64,000 nt of DNA, taken from VAYN01 sp963702075. Lineage in GTDB: Bacteria; Actinomycetota; Thermoleophilia; Solirubrobacterales; 70-9. The notes under the pieces are model-generated. The model had not been told where the DNA came from, searched no databases, and saw only the letters and a list, made by a program, of their open reading frames with translations. The translations under genes and the position numbers were made by a program. Position 1 is the first letter of the stretch, and every line of letters begins with the position of its first letter. The stretch covers positions 1,426,001-1,490,000 of the forward strand of contig OY969703.1 of NCBI GenBank assembly GCA_963702075.1, in the 5' to 3' direction. Below, in pieces: positions 30,644 through 39,063 of this stretch.

Positions 30644-31087
30644 GTGGCCTTCCGAGGTCTTTACGAGCACAGCCTCGATTCCAAGGACCGGCTTACGGTT
30701 CCCTCTCGCTTCCGGGCTCCCCTCGCTGAGGGCATCGTTCTCTCCAAGGGCTTTGACCCCTGCGTCTGGGTGCACACGACCGGGGAGTTCGAGCAGCTGT
30801 CCGATCGCTTCCTCTCGCCGCACAGCCCCTTCGGCCGCGACGCCCGCGCCCTGCGCCGCCGCTTCCACGGCGGCTCCTTCGACGAGAAGCTCGACTCCGC
30901 CGGGCGCATCCGCATCCCCAGGCCCTTGATCGAGCACGCCGGCCTCGACGGCAACTGCGTCGTCATCGGCGCCGGGGAGTACCTGGAGATCTGGAATGCC
31001 GACGCCTGGGCGAAACAAGAGGAAGAACTCGACGCCGCCGCCCCCGAGATCGCCGAGGGCCTAGCCGCCGCCGGCCCCGCCGCGTAA
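30644..31087 (+). CDS. mraZ: Transcriptional regulator MraZ
   Basis: The 147-residue protein has the two AbrB-like half-domains of MraZ. The first carries GLYEHSLDSKDRLTVPSRFR and the second FDEKLDSAGRIRIPRPLIEHA, each with the conserved D-x-K/A-G-R pattern. MraZ is a DNA-binding ring protein that controls the first genes of the division cluster. The GTG at 30644 is preceded by AAAGGA about 14 nt upstream. The MraZ-box-like repeats lie 114 nt upstream, so autoregulation is expected. It opens the dcw cluster. Confidence 0.93.
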   Translation: MAFRGLYEHSLDSKDRLTVPSRFRAPLAEGIVLSKGFDPCVWVHTTGEFEQLSDRFLSPHSPFGRDARALRRRFHGGSFDEKLDSAGRIRIPRPLIEHAGLDGNCVVIGAGEYLEIWNADAWAKQEEELDAAAPEIAEGLAAAGPAA

Positions 31088-31224
31088 CCATGAGACTGAA
31101 TGCCGCCGCAAACCACCACGCCTACCCGCCGCCCCCGGTGCCGACGGGACCAAAACCGCTTACATGGAGTGGAAATCGGCCCGTCGGCTTGGATGGGCGG
31201 GCGCTCAGCCCGATCGAGGTCGTC

Positions 31225-32175
31225 ATGAGCGAGCACGAGCCCGTACTTCTGCCAGAGCTGGTCTCGCTGCTGGCGCCCGAGCCGGGGCAGATCGCCGTCG
31301 ATTGCACCTTCGGCGGCGGCGGCCACGCGCGGCAGGTCGCCGAGCTGCTCGGGCCGGAGGGGACGCTGATCGGGATCGACCGCGACCCGGCCGCAGAGGA
31401 GCGCTTCAACCGCTTCGCCGTCAAGGCGCCGTGCCGGACCCTCTTCATCGGCAGTGACTTCGCAGCAGGACTTCGCGCCCTGCAGGGCGAAGGAATCCGC
31501 CCAGACATGGTTTATGTAGATCTGGGGATGTCCTCGATGCAGGTTGACGCGCGTGAGCGGGGCTTCTCCTATTCCTACGACGCGCCGCTCGACATGCGGA
31601 TGGACACGCGCCAGAAGTTCACCGCCGCCGACCTCGTCAACGAGTGGCCGGAGGCGCGGATCGCCCAGGTCCTGCGTCGTTTCGGCGAGGAGCGCTACGC
31701 GGGCGGGATCGCCCGCGAGATCGTCCGCCGCCGCCCGCTCTCGACTACCGCCGAACTCGTCGACGCGATCAAAGCCGGGATGCCGGCCTCGGCCCGCTTC
31801 GGCGCCGGCCACCCAGCCAAGCGCAGCTTCCAGGCGATCCGGATCGCCGTCAACGGCGAGCTCGAGGCGCTGACCGACGCGCTGCCGCTGGCCTGGCAAC
31901 AGCTGAAGGTCGGCGGCCGCTTCGCCGCGATCTCCTTCCACTCGCTCGAGGACCGGCCGGTGAAGCAGTTCCTCGCGGCTAAAGCCCGCGGCTGTATCTG
32001 CCCGCCCGAGCTTCCCGTCTGCGTCTGCGGCCACGAGCCCGAGGCCGAGCTGCTGACCCGGCGGGCGATTTCGCCCGGGACCGAGGAGGCGGAGCGCAAC
32101 CCGCGTTCGCGCTCCGCGCACCTGCGCGCGGCACTGAAGGTCGCCGAGGCCCAGCCCGCGGCGGAGGCCGGCTGA
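31225..32175 (+). CDS. rsmH: 16S rRNA (cytosine(1402)-N(4))-methyltransferase
   Basis: RsmH (MraW) methylates N4 of C1402 in 16S rRNA using SAM. The sequence shows HEPVLLPELVSLL at the start, AVDCTFGGGGHARQV (SAM motif), IGIDRDPAA, YVDLGMSSMQVD, the KRSFQAIRIAVNGEL signature and SFHSLEDRPVKQF near the end. I chose the ATG at 31225: it gives 316 residues, the normal family length, and has GAGG 5 nt upstream. The frame is open back to an ATG at 31090, two bases after mraZ. That would add 45 proline-rich residues with no family counterpart, but cannot be excluded. Confidence 0.9.
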   Translation: MSEHEPVLLPELVSLLAPEPGQIAVDCTFGGGGHARQVAELLGPEGTLIGIDRDPAAEERFNRFAVKAPCRTLFIGSDFAAGLRALQGEGIRPDMVYVDLGMSSMQVDARERGFSYSYDAPLDMRMDTRQKFTAADLVNEWPEARIAQVLRRFGEERYAGGIAREIVRRRPLSTTAELVDAIKAGMPASARFGAGHPAKRSFQAIRIAVNGELEALTDALPLAWQQLKVGGRFAAISFHSLEDRPVKQFLAAKARGCICPPELPVCVCGHEPEAELLTRRAISPGTEEAERNPRSRSAHLRAALKVAEAQPAAEAG

Positions 32176-32681
32176 TGGCCGTCGCCGTCCCCCGCAGCCG
32201 TACCGCGCCGGCGCCGCGACCATCGCGGACGACGGCGCCGCCAAGGCCGCGCAGGGCCCCCGCGCGCAAACCGGCGACGAAACGCGTTCCCGCCGCCCGT
32301 CCCAAGCTCGCGGTGGTCGCCGGCCGCACCGCCGTCGCCGTCCGCCAGCTCCCGGACTCCAGCCTGGTCGTGCGGATGACCCAGGGGCGGCTCTGGATCG
32401 GCGTCCTCGGCGTCCTCCTGGTCGGGATCGTCGCCCTCAACGTCGCCACCCTCAGCTTCGCCGCCGCCTCGGGCAAGATCGACGAGCAGATCACGGCGCT
32501 GGAAAAAGAGAACTCGATGCTGGAAAGTCGCGAGGCCGAGCACTTCAGCACCGCCCGCGTCCGCGGCGAGGCCGCCGAACTCGGACTGGCGATGCCGAAC
32601 ACCGAAGAGCCACGGCTGATCGAATACAAGCCGGGCGACGTCGCCACCGCTGCCGCCCGCCTGGCTGCCGCCGGTGGCTAG
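32175..32681 (+). CDS. FtsL-like septum formation protein
   Basis: The 168-residue protein has a basic, Ala/Pro-rich cytoplasmic N-terminus of about 70 residues, one membrane span (LWIGVLGVLLVGIVALNVAT) and a short extracytoplasmic coiled coil (KIDEQITALEKENSMLESREAE). This layout and the position between rsmH and ftsI identify it as the FtsL-type partner of the FtsQLB/FtsWI divisome complex. Sequence similarity in FtsL is always weak. It overlaps rsmH as TGATG. Confidence 0.75.
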   Translation: MAVAVPRSRTAPAPRPSRTTAPPRPRRAPARKPATKRVPAARPKLAVVAGRTAVAVRQLPDSSLVVRMTQGRLWIGVLGVLLVGIVALNVATLSFAAASGKIDEQITALEKENSMLESREAEHFSTARVRGEAAELGLAMPNTEEPRLIEYKPGDVATAAARLAAAGG

Positions 32682-32696
32682 GGGAGCATTCCCCGA

Positions 32697-34349
32697 ATGC
32701 GCTTGATCGAGCGGCGGATCGGGCTCCTCTTCGGCGGCTTCCTCCTCTGCTTCCTCGTCATAGTGGTTCGCGCCTTCTGGCTGCAGGGCGTGCAGGGGTC
32801 CCAGCTCGCCTCGGAGGCCGCATATCAGCAGACCGAGGTGGTCACCGTTCCCGGCCTTCGCGGCGATCTTCTGGACCGCAGCGGCAACAAGCTCGCCGCC
32901 TCCGAAGACGCCTCGACGATCTACGCGACTCCCTACCAGGTGAAAAACCCGCCGCAGGCGGCGGCGCAACTGGCACCGATCCTGAAGGAGAAGAAAGGGG
33001 AAGTGCTGGAAGCGCTGAGCGCCGAAGGCGGCTTCTCCTACGTCGCCCAGAAAGTCGACCTCAGCACCGCGGCGAAGGTGGAAGCGCTGGAACTGGAAGG
33101 GATCGGCGAGCTGCCCGACAGCCGCCGCACCTACCCGCAGGGTGAGATGGCGGGGCAGGTGATCGGCGCCGTCGGCACCGAAGGCCACGGGTTGACCGGG
33201 CTCGAGCAGGGCGAGGAAGAAGTGCTCGGTGGCAGCGACGGCGAACGGCGGATCGTCAACGACGCGCTTGGCGAACCGATCCGGTTGGAAACGACGAAGG
33301 AATCCGAAGACGGCGAAGACGTCGAACTCACCCTCGACCCGGTGATCCAGCGCGAAACCGAACGGGTGCTGAGCGGCGTCGGCGAAACGTACTCGCCGAA
33401 GGGGGCGACCGCGATCGTCGTCGACCCGCGCAGCTCGCAGATCCTGGCGATGGCGAACTGGCCGCCCGTCGACCCCGAAGACCTCTCCGAAGTCAGCAAC
33501 GAAGACCTGCTCAACAAGGCGACCGGGTTTACCTACGAGCCGGGCTCGACCTTCAAGGCGTTCACCGTCTCAGCGGCGCTGGAAGAAAAATTGGTGACGC
33601 CGACGACCGAATTCGTCCTGCCGCCGCAGCTCCAGGTCGCCGACCGGACGATCGAAGACGCCGAGCCCCGCGGGACCGAAACGATGAGCGTCGCCACGAT
33701 CCTCGCCCGCTCCTCCAACGTCGGCGCGGTGACGATCGGCCTCGAGGTCGGCGCGACGAAGTTCAGCCAGTGGATCCAGCGTTTCGGCTTCGGCAAGCCC
33801 ACCGGGGTGCAGTTCCCGGCCGAGGAGCAGGGCATCGTCCCCGAACTCGACGAATACTCGGGCTCGACGATGGGCAACCTGCCGATGGGGCAGGGGCTGT
33901 CGGTGACGCCGATGCAGATGGTCGCCGGCTACACGGCGATCGCCGACGGCGGCATGCTGAAACCGCCGCAGCTGATCAAGCGGATCGGTGAAGAAAACGT
34001 CCACGAGCCGAAGGGCAAGCGGGTGATCAAGCCCAAGGTGGCCTCGCAGGTGCGGGAAATGCTCGAAGGCGTGCTGGCGGCCGGCGGCACCGCCTCGGAG
34101 GTCAGCGTCCCCGGCTACAGCCTGGCGGGGAAGACCGGAACCGCGCAGGTCGCCGAAAACGGCACCTACTCGGAAACCAAGTACGTCGCTTCCTTCATCG
34201 GCTTCGCGCCGGCTCAGAACCCGCAGTTCCTCTGCGCGGTGATCGTCGACGAGCCGCAGGGCGAAATCTACGGCGGCTCGGTGGCGGCGCCGGCGTTCGG
34301 GCAGATCGCCGAATTCGCCCTTCCGTACCTCGGCATCCCTCAGGAATAA
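32697..34349 (+). CDS. ftsI: Peptidoglycan transpeptidase FtsI (class B PBP)
   Basis: The 550-residue protein cross-links septal peptidoglycan. It has an N-terminal membrane anchor (residues about 8-28), a PBP dimer domain starting at GLRGDLLDRSGNKLA, and a C-terminal transpeptidase domain. The catalytic motifs are STFK (Ser284, Lys287), SSN (339-341) and KTGT (479-482). Its place after the FtsL-like gene and before murE is standard. The stop is followed by murE after 10 nt. GGGAG lies upstream of the ATG at 32697. There is no C-terminal PASTA domain, unlike some Firmicute relatives. Confidence 0.92.
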   Translation: MRLIERRIGLLFGGFLLCFLVIVVRAFWLQGVQGSQLASEAAYQQTEVVTVPGLRGDLLDRSGNKLAASEDASTIYATPYQVKNPPQAAAQLAPILKEKKGEVLEALSAEGGFSYVAQKVDLSTAAKVEALELEGIGELPDSRRTYPQGEMAGQVIGAVGTEGHGLTGLEQGEEEVLGGSDGERRIVNDALGEPIRLETTKESEDGEDVELTLDPVIQRETERVLSGVGETYSPKGATAIVVDPRSSQILAMANWPPVDPEDLSEVSNEDLLNKATGFTYEPGSTFKAFTVSAALEEKLVTPTTEFVLPPQLQVADRTIEDAEPRGTETMSVATILARSSNVGAVTIGLEVGATKFSQWIQRFGFGKPTGVQFPAEEQGIVPELDEYSGSTMGNLPMGQGLSVTPMQMVAGYTAIADGGMLKPPQLIKRIGEENVHEPKGKRVIKPKVASQVREMLEGVLAAGGTASEVSVPGYSLAGKTGTAQVAENGTYSETKYVASFIGFAPAQNPQFLCAVIVDEPQGEIYGGSVAAPAFGQIAEFALPYLGIPQE

Positions 34350-34359
34350 TCGGCGGCGG

Positions 34360-35811
34360 ATGAGACTCGCCGAGCTTGTCGCGGAGCTGCCGGAGGCGCG
34401 GATCGCCGGCGCCGGCTCCGTCGAGATCTCCGAGCTCGTCTACGACAGCCGCAAGGCGGGGCCGGGGTCGCTCTTCTTCTGTGTCGTCGGCGAGAAGGCC
34501 GACGGGCACGAGTTCGGGCCGCGGGCGGTCGAGGAGGGTGCGGCGGCGCTGGTCGTCGAGCGCGAGCTGACCGAGCTGGCGGTGCCGCAGGTCGTGGTCG
34601 CGGACTCGCGGGCGGCGATGGCGCCGCTGGCAGCCCGCTTCTGGGGCGACCCCACCGCGCAGCTGCGGCTGGTGGGGGTGACCGGGACCAACGGGAAGAC
34701 GACGACCGCCTTCCTCGTCCGCGAGATCCTCCAGGCGGCCGACTTCTGCTGCGGGCTGCTGGGGACCGTGAAGCAGGTCGTCGGCGGGGTCGAGAAGGAA
34801 GTGGAGCGGACGACGCCGGAGGCGATCGAGCTGCAGCGGACCTTCCGGCAGATGCTCGAGGGTGGCGACGAAGCCTGCGCGATGGAGGTCTCCTCGCACG
34901 CGCTCTCCCTGCACCGGGCCGACGCGATCCACTTCGAGGTTGTCCTCTTCACCAACCTCACCCAGGACCATCTCGACTTCCACGCCGACATGGAGGACTA
35001 CTTCCTCGCCAAGCGCAAGCTGTTCGCGATGGAGCCGGGCACGCGTATCGTCAACGTCGACGATCCCTACGGACGCCGCCTGGCGGAGGAATTCGAGTGC
35101 GTCACCTTCTCGGCCGAGGCTGCGGAGGCCGACTACAGCGCTCGCGAGATCGAGTTCGACGCGCTGGGTGCGACCTTCAGCCTCGGCACGCTGCGGTTAC
35201 GTACTGCGTTGCCGGGCCACTTCAACGTCGCCAACGCGCTCGGCGCTTTCGCCGTCGCCGAGGCGCTGGGGGTCGGCGGCGACATCGCCGCGGCCGGGCT
35301 GGCGCGGGCGGCCCGGGTCCCGGGACGGTTCGAGCCGATCGACGAGGGCCAGGGCTTCGGCGTCCTGGTCGACTACGCGCACACTCCCGACTCGCTGGAA
35401 AACGTGCTGCGGGCGGCGCGGCGCCTCACCGAGGGCAGGCTGATCTCGGTCTTCGGCGCCGGCGGCGACCGCGACCGCGACAAGCGCCCGAAGATGGGGC
35501 GGGCGGGGGCGGAGCTCTCCGACCTGACCGTGATCACCTCCGACAACCCGCGCTCGGAGGACCCGGAGGCGATCGTCGCCGAAGTCGCGGCCGGCGCGCA
35601 GGCGGCCGCAGGCGCAGCGGAGCTTGAGGTTGTCGTCGACCGGCGAGCGGCGATCGCGCTGGCGCTGGGACGGGCGCAGCCCGGCGACACCGTCGTCATC
35701 GCCGGCAAGGGCCACGAGCAGGGGCAGGAGTTCGAGGAAGGGCGGAAGGTCCCCTTCGACGACCGCGAGGTGGCTCGCGAGGAGCTCTGGAAGCTGGGAA
35801 CCCCGGCGTGA
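34360..35811 (+). CDS. murE: UDP-MurNAc-L-Ala-D-Glu ligase MurE
   Basis: The 483-residue Mur ligase adds the third residue of the stem peptide. It has the N-terminal domain opening RIAGAGSVEISELVYDSR, the P-loop VTGTNGKTTTAFLV, the carbamylated-lysine region EVSSHAL, NLTQDHLDFH, and a C-terminal domain with DYAHTPDSLENVL and TSDNPRSEDP. DNPR is the motif of meso-diaminopimelate-specific MurE enzymes, so a meso-DAP wall is likely. The stop overlaps the murF start (GTGA). Confidence 0.93.
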   Translation: MRLAELVAELPEARIAGAGSVEISELVYDSRKAGPGSLFFCVVGEKADGHEFGPRAVEEGAAALVVERELTELAVPQVVVADSRAAMAPLAARFWGDPTAQLRLVGVTGTNGKTTTAFLVREILQAADFCCGLLGTVKQVVGGVEKEVERTTPEAIELQRTFRQMLEGGDEACAMEVSSHALSLHRADAIHFEVVLFTNLTQDHLDFHADMEDYFLAKRKLFAMEPGTRIVNVDDPYGRRLAEEFECVTFSAEAAEADYSAREIEFDALGATFSLGTLRLRTALPGHFNVANALGAFAVAEALGVGGDIAAAGLARAARVPGRFEPIDEGQGFGVLVDYAHTPDSLENVLRAARRLTEGRLISVFGAGGDRDRDKRPKMGRAGAELSDLTVITSDNPRSEDPEAIVAEVAAGAQAAAGAAELEVVVDRRAAIALALGRAQPGDTVVIAGKGHEQGQEFEEGRKVPFDDREVAREELWKLGTPA

Positions 35812-37178
35812 ACCTCTCTCCGGCCCAGATCGCCGACGCGCTCGGAGCGGAGGTAGTGGCCGCGGGGCCCGACGAGTCGCCTCGCCGCGCCACGATCAAC
35901 TCGGCCGAGGCGGGGCCGGGCGACCTCTTCTTCGGCCTGCGCGGCGAGAAACAAGACGGCGGCGAGTTCGCGGCCGCGGCGATCGAGGCCGGCGCCTGGG
36001 GCGTCGTGGTGTCACCTACCTGGCGTTCGTCCTTTATCGGGAAGGAGCCGACAAAGGACGAACGCCGTGCCTGGGTCCTTGTCGTCGAGGATCCGCTGGC
36101 GGCGATGCATTCGCTGGCGCGCGAGTACCGGCGTGAGCTCGGCGCCCGCGTCGTCGGCGTCACCGGCTCGGTCGGCAAGACCTCGGTCAAGGACATCGCC
36201 AGGGCGTTGCTGCCGGGCCGGGTTCACGCCAACCCGCAGAACTTCAACACCGAGATCGGGCTGCCGTTGACGATCCTCGAAGCGCCCGGCGACACCGACG
36301 TCCTCGTGCTCGAGATGGCGATGCGCGGCAAGGGGCAGATCGCCGAGCTGGCGGCGATCGCCGAGCCCGAGGTCGCCGTGATCACCAACGTCGGCCCGGT
36401 CCACGTCGAGCTGCTCGGCTCGGTTGAGGCAATCGCGACGGCGAAGGCGGAGATCCTCGACGACCTGCCGCCCGGCGGCACCGCGGTGGCGCCGGTCGAG
36501 GCGGGAGCGCTGGAGCCGCACCTGGAGCGGGCGCCGCGATTGCTGGGCTTCGGTCCTGGCGCCGACGTCGAGGCGACCGAGGTGCGGGTCGAGGACGGGG
36601 TCACCGAGGCCCTGGTCCGCACGCCGGTCGGCAGCGAGCGCTTCCACTTTCCCTTCACCGAGGCGCACAACCTCACCAACGCCCTGGCCGCGATCGCCGC
36701 CGGCGTCGCCCTCGGCGCCGACCTCGGCGGGATGGCCGACCGCGCTGCGGACATAGGATTCTCCCGCTTCCGTGGGGAGCGACTGGAGCTACCCGGTGGA
36801 ATCGTCCTCGTGAACGACTGCTACAACGCCAACCCGGTGTCGATGCGCGCGGCGCTCGACCATCTCGCCACCCTCGGGGCCGAGCGCTCGGTCGCCGTGC
36901 TGGGCGAGATGGGCGAGCTCGGACCCGACTCGCCGCGCTACCACCGCGAGGTCGGCGAGCACGCTCGCGCCGCTGGGATCGATTTCGTGATCGGGGTCGG
37001 CCTGCCGGCCCGCGACTACGACCCCGACGAGCTCGTCGCCGACCCCAACGAGGCCGCCGAGCTGCTGGCGGCACGCTTGGAACCTCGGGACGCTGTCCTG
37101 ATCAAGGGCTCGCGCTCGGCCGGTCTGGAGACCGTCGCCGAGCAGCTGCCGGAGCTGGTGGAGGTCGGCGATGGGTGA
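35808..37178 (+). CDS. murF: UDP-MurNAc-tripeptide D-Ala-D-Ala ligase MurF
   Basis: The 456-residue Mur ligase adds D-Ala-D-Ala to the tripeptide precursor. It shows the P-loop GVTGSVGKTSVKD, FNTEIGLPLTIL, NVGPVHVELLGS, AHNLTNALAAIA and the C-terminal NDCYNANPVSMRAAL. Just before the ATPase domain the stretch PTWRSSFIGKEPTKDERRAW is encoded by a 19-bp-arm inverted repeat (36022-36066) and does not look like the rest of the family. The frame and all catalytic motifs are intact. The GTG start overlaps murE. Confidence 0.92.
   Translation: MNLSPAQIADALGAEVVAAGPDESPRRATINSAEAGPGDLFFGLRGEKQDGGEFAAAAIEAGAWGVVVSPTWRSSFIGKEPTKDERRAWVLVVEDPLAAMHSLAREYRRELGARVVGVTGSVGKTSVKDIARALLPGRVHANPQNFNTEIGLPLTILEAPGDTDVLVLEMAMRGKGQIAELAAIAEPEVAVITNVGPVHVELLGSVEAIATAKAEILDDLPPGGTAVAPVEAGALEPHLERAPRLLGFGPGADVEATEVRVEDGVTEALVRTPVGSERFHFPFTEAHNLTNALAAIAAGVALGADLGGMADRAADIGFSRFRGERLELPGGIVLVNDCYNANPVSMRAALDHLATLGAERSVAVLGEMGELGPDSPRYHREVGEHARAAGIDFVIGVGLPARDYDPDELVADPNEAAELLAARLEPRDAVLIKGSRSAGLETVAEQLPELVEVGDG
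36022..36066. repeat. In-frame inverted repeat in murF
   Basis: Arms at 36022-36040 and 36048-36066 match at 18 of 19 positions (the outer 14 perfectly) around a 7-nt loop. It encodes about 15 residues on the N-terminal side of the MurF ATPase domain. Confidence 0.7.
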
Positions 37179-38145
37179 AGTCCTGATCGCCGGCATGGCG
37201 GCGATGCTGATCTGCATCTTCCTCGGCCCGAAATTCATCGAATTCCTCCGGGTCCGAGAGTTCGGGCAGCACATCCGCGAGGACGGGCCGCAGGAGCATC
37301 ACACCAAGGCCGGGACGCCGACGATGGGCGGGCTGATCGTCTTCGCCTCGATCTGCGTCCCGTTCCTCGTCCTCTCCGACCGCGACGCCCAGAGCCTCGC
37401 CGTCTTCGGCGTCGCGATGGGCTGCGCCGCGCTCGGCTTCGCCGACGACTACATCAAGATCGTCAAACGGCGCTCGCTCGGCCTCGCCGGCCGCTGGAAG
37501 CTGCTCGGCCAGCTGATCCTCGCCTTCGGCCTCTGGTGGGTGGCGCGCCACTCGGTCGGCCTCGAACCGACGCTCTACTTCCGGATCGGCGAGGGCAGCA
37601 TCGACCTCGGCCCGGTCCTCTACTTCGTCCTCGTCTTCCTGGTCATCGCCGGCACCTCCAACGGCGTCAACCTCACCGACGGCCTCGACGGCCTCGCCGC
37701 CGGCTCCTGCGCGATCGTCCTCCTCGCCTACACGGCGATCGCCTTCGTTGCCAACGAGCAGCAGAACCTGGCGCTGCTCTCGGCCTGCCTGGTCGGCGGC
37801 TGCATCGGCTTCCTCTGGTACAACGCCTTCCCGGCCTCGATCTTCATGGGCGACACCGGCTCGCTCGGCCTCGGCGGCGCGATCGGGGCGCTGGCGGTGA
37901 TGACTCAGACCGAGGTCCTGCTGATCATCATCGGCGGCATCTTCGTGATCGAGGCGCTCTCGGTCCTGCTCCAGGTCTTCGCTTTCAAAACCTTCCGCCG
38001 CCGCGTCCTGCTGATGGCGCCGCTGCACCACCACTTCGAGATGATGGCCTGGTCGGAGACGAAGATCATGCTGCGTTTCTGGATCATCGCCGCGGTGTGC
38101 TCAGGGATCGGCTTCACGCTCTACCAGCAGAGCATCGGCCGCTGA
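37171..38145 (+). CDS. mraY: Phospho-N-acetylmuramoyl-pentapeptide transferase
   Basis: MraY makes lipid I by transferring phospho-MurNAc-pentapeptide to undecaprenyl phosphate at the membrane. The 324-residue protein has about ten membrane segments. It carries the family motifs EDGPQEHHTKAGTPTMGG, the catalytic aspartates in FADDYIK, GTSNGVNLTDGLDGLA, FMGDTGSLGLGG, and the C-terminal APLHHHFEMMAWSE. It overlaps murF by 8 nt. It is followed by a hairpin and then by an alpha/beta hydrolase, which separates it from murD. Confidence 0.94.
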   Translation: MGEVLIAGMAAMLICIFLGPKFIEFLRVREFGQHIREDGPQEHHTKAGTPTMGGLIVFASICVPFLVLSDRDAQSLAVFGVAMGCAALGFADDYIKIVKRRSLGLAGRWKLLGQLILAFGLWWVARHSVGLEPTLYFRIGEGSIDLGPVLYFVLVFLVIAGTSNGVNLTDGLDGLAAGSCAIVLLAYTAIAFVANEQQNLALLSACLVGGCIGFLWYNAFPASIFMGDTGSLGLGGAIGALAVMTQTEVLLIIIGGIFVIEALSVLLQVFAFKTFRRRVLLMAPLHHHFEMMAWSETKIMLRFWIIAAVCSGIGFTLYQQSIGR

Positions 38146-38187
38146 GCGTGTGTGATCGATTCGGTGGGAGGCGTCGCTCACACCCGC
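38146..38187. repeat. Hairpin between mraY and the hydrolase gene
   Basis: Fifteen-base arms at 38146-38160 and 38173-38187 pair at 12 of 15 positions including one G-U pair, around a 12-nt loop, just after the mraY stop. Confidence 0.4.
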
Positions 38188-38201
38188 AATGATGTGAGGC
38201 C

Positions 38202-39032
38202 GTGCCAGAGGTAGAGGTAACGGCGGGGCCGGTCGATTACGGCGACAGCGGCGGCGAGGGCCGCCCGATCGTCTTCATCGGCGGGTTGCCGCACGACGAG
38301 AGCCTCTGGGACGGGGTGATCGCGGAGCTGAGCCCGCAGTTCCGCTGCCTGACGCCGGTGCTGCCGCTCGGGGCCCAGCGCAAGGCGCTGCGGCCGGACG
38401 CCGACCTCTCGCTGGTGGGGCTGTCGCGGATCGTCACCGAGTTCCTCGAGCTGCTCGACCTGGAAGACGCCGTCGTCTGCTTCAACGACTGGGGCGGGGC
38501 GCAGACGATGATCTCCCACGGCGGGACCGACCGGGTCGGTGCCTTCGTCCTCGTCTCCTGCGAGACCGATAACAACTACCCACCCGGCGTCGCCGGCCAG
38601 ATCGCGGCGCTTTCGGGTTTCCTTCCCGGCGGCTTCGGGGTGATGCGATTCGCCCTCTCCTCGCCGGCCCTGCGTCGCCTGCCCTTCACCTATGGCCGGA
38701 TGAGCAAGCGCGGTGTTTCCGACGAGCTGATGCAGCGCTGGCTACAGCCCCTGAAGCGACCCGAGATCCGCCGCGACACCCGCAGGTACGTCCGCGACGT
38801 CCGCCATGGCAAGCGCGAGATCAAGGCCGCAACGCCGAAGCTGCGCTCCTTCGAAGGCCCGGTCCTCGTCGTCTGGGACGAGGAGGGGACGATGATGCCC
38901 AACAGCGAGGGCCGCCGCCTCGCCGAATCCTTCCCCAACTCCACCTACGTCGAGCTGCCCGACTGCTACACCTTGATCCCGATCGACCAGCCGCTGGCGT
39001 TGGCGCAGGAGATCAGGGACTTCGCCCAGTAG
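38202..39032 (+). CDS. Alpha/beta hydrolase-fold protein inside the dcw cluster
   Basis: The 276-residue protein has an alpha/beta hydrolase fold close to the haloalkane dehalogenase group. GGLPHDESLWD replaces the usual HGxP oxyanion loop, and the nucleophile elbow is FNDWGGA (Asp96). A possible acid is Asp226 in VVWDEEG. The catalytic histidine expected near the C-terminus is absent: the motif reads DCYTLIPIDQP (254-264) where DxGHxxxxDxP is normal. It may be a non-hydrolytic or altered enzyme. Its place between mraY and murD is unusual. The start is GTG at 38202. Confidence 0.78.
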   Translation: MPEVEVTAGPVDYGDSGGEGRPIVFIGGLPHDESLWDGVIAELSPQFRCLTPVLPLGAQRKALRPDADLSLVGLSRIVTEFLELLDLEDAVVCFNDWGGAQTMISHGGTDRVGAFVLVSCETDNNYPPGVAGQIAALSGFLPGGFGVMRFALSSPALRRLPFTYGRMSKRGVSDELMQRWLQPLKRPEIRRDTRRYVRDVRHGKREIKAATPKLRSFEGPVLVVWDEEGTMMPNSEGRRLAESFPNSTYVELPDCYTLIPIDQPLALAQEIRDFAQ

Positions 39033-39063
39033 GGCTATCCGGCGCGCCCGCGAAGCTTCAGGC

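Noticed and set aside
29661..30929. A 422-codon plus-strand open frame across the 299-residue membrane protein and mraZ
   Set aside because: It conflicts with both genes and has no family-like sequence.
31090..31224. A 45-residue N-terminal extension of RsmH
   Set aside because: Proline-rich, no family counterpart, and a better ribosome site and length exist at 31225; kept only as an alternative.
31480..31493. A perfect 14-bp palindrome CGCCCTGCAGGGCG inside rsmH
   Set aside because: It has no loop and is explained by ordinary codons in a GC-rich gene.
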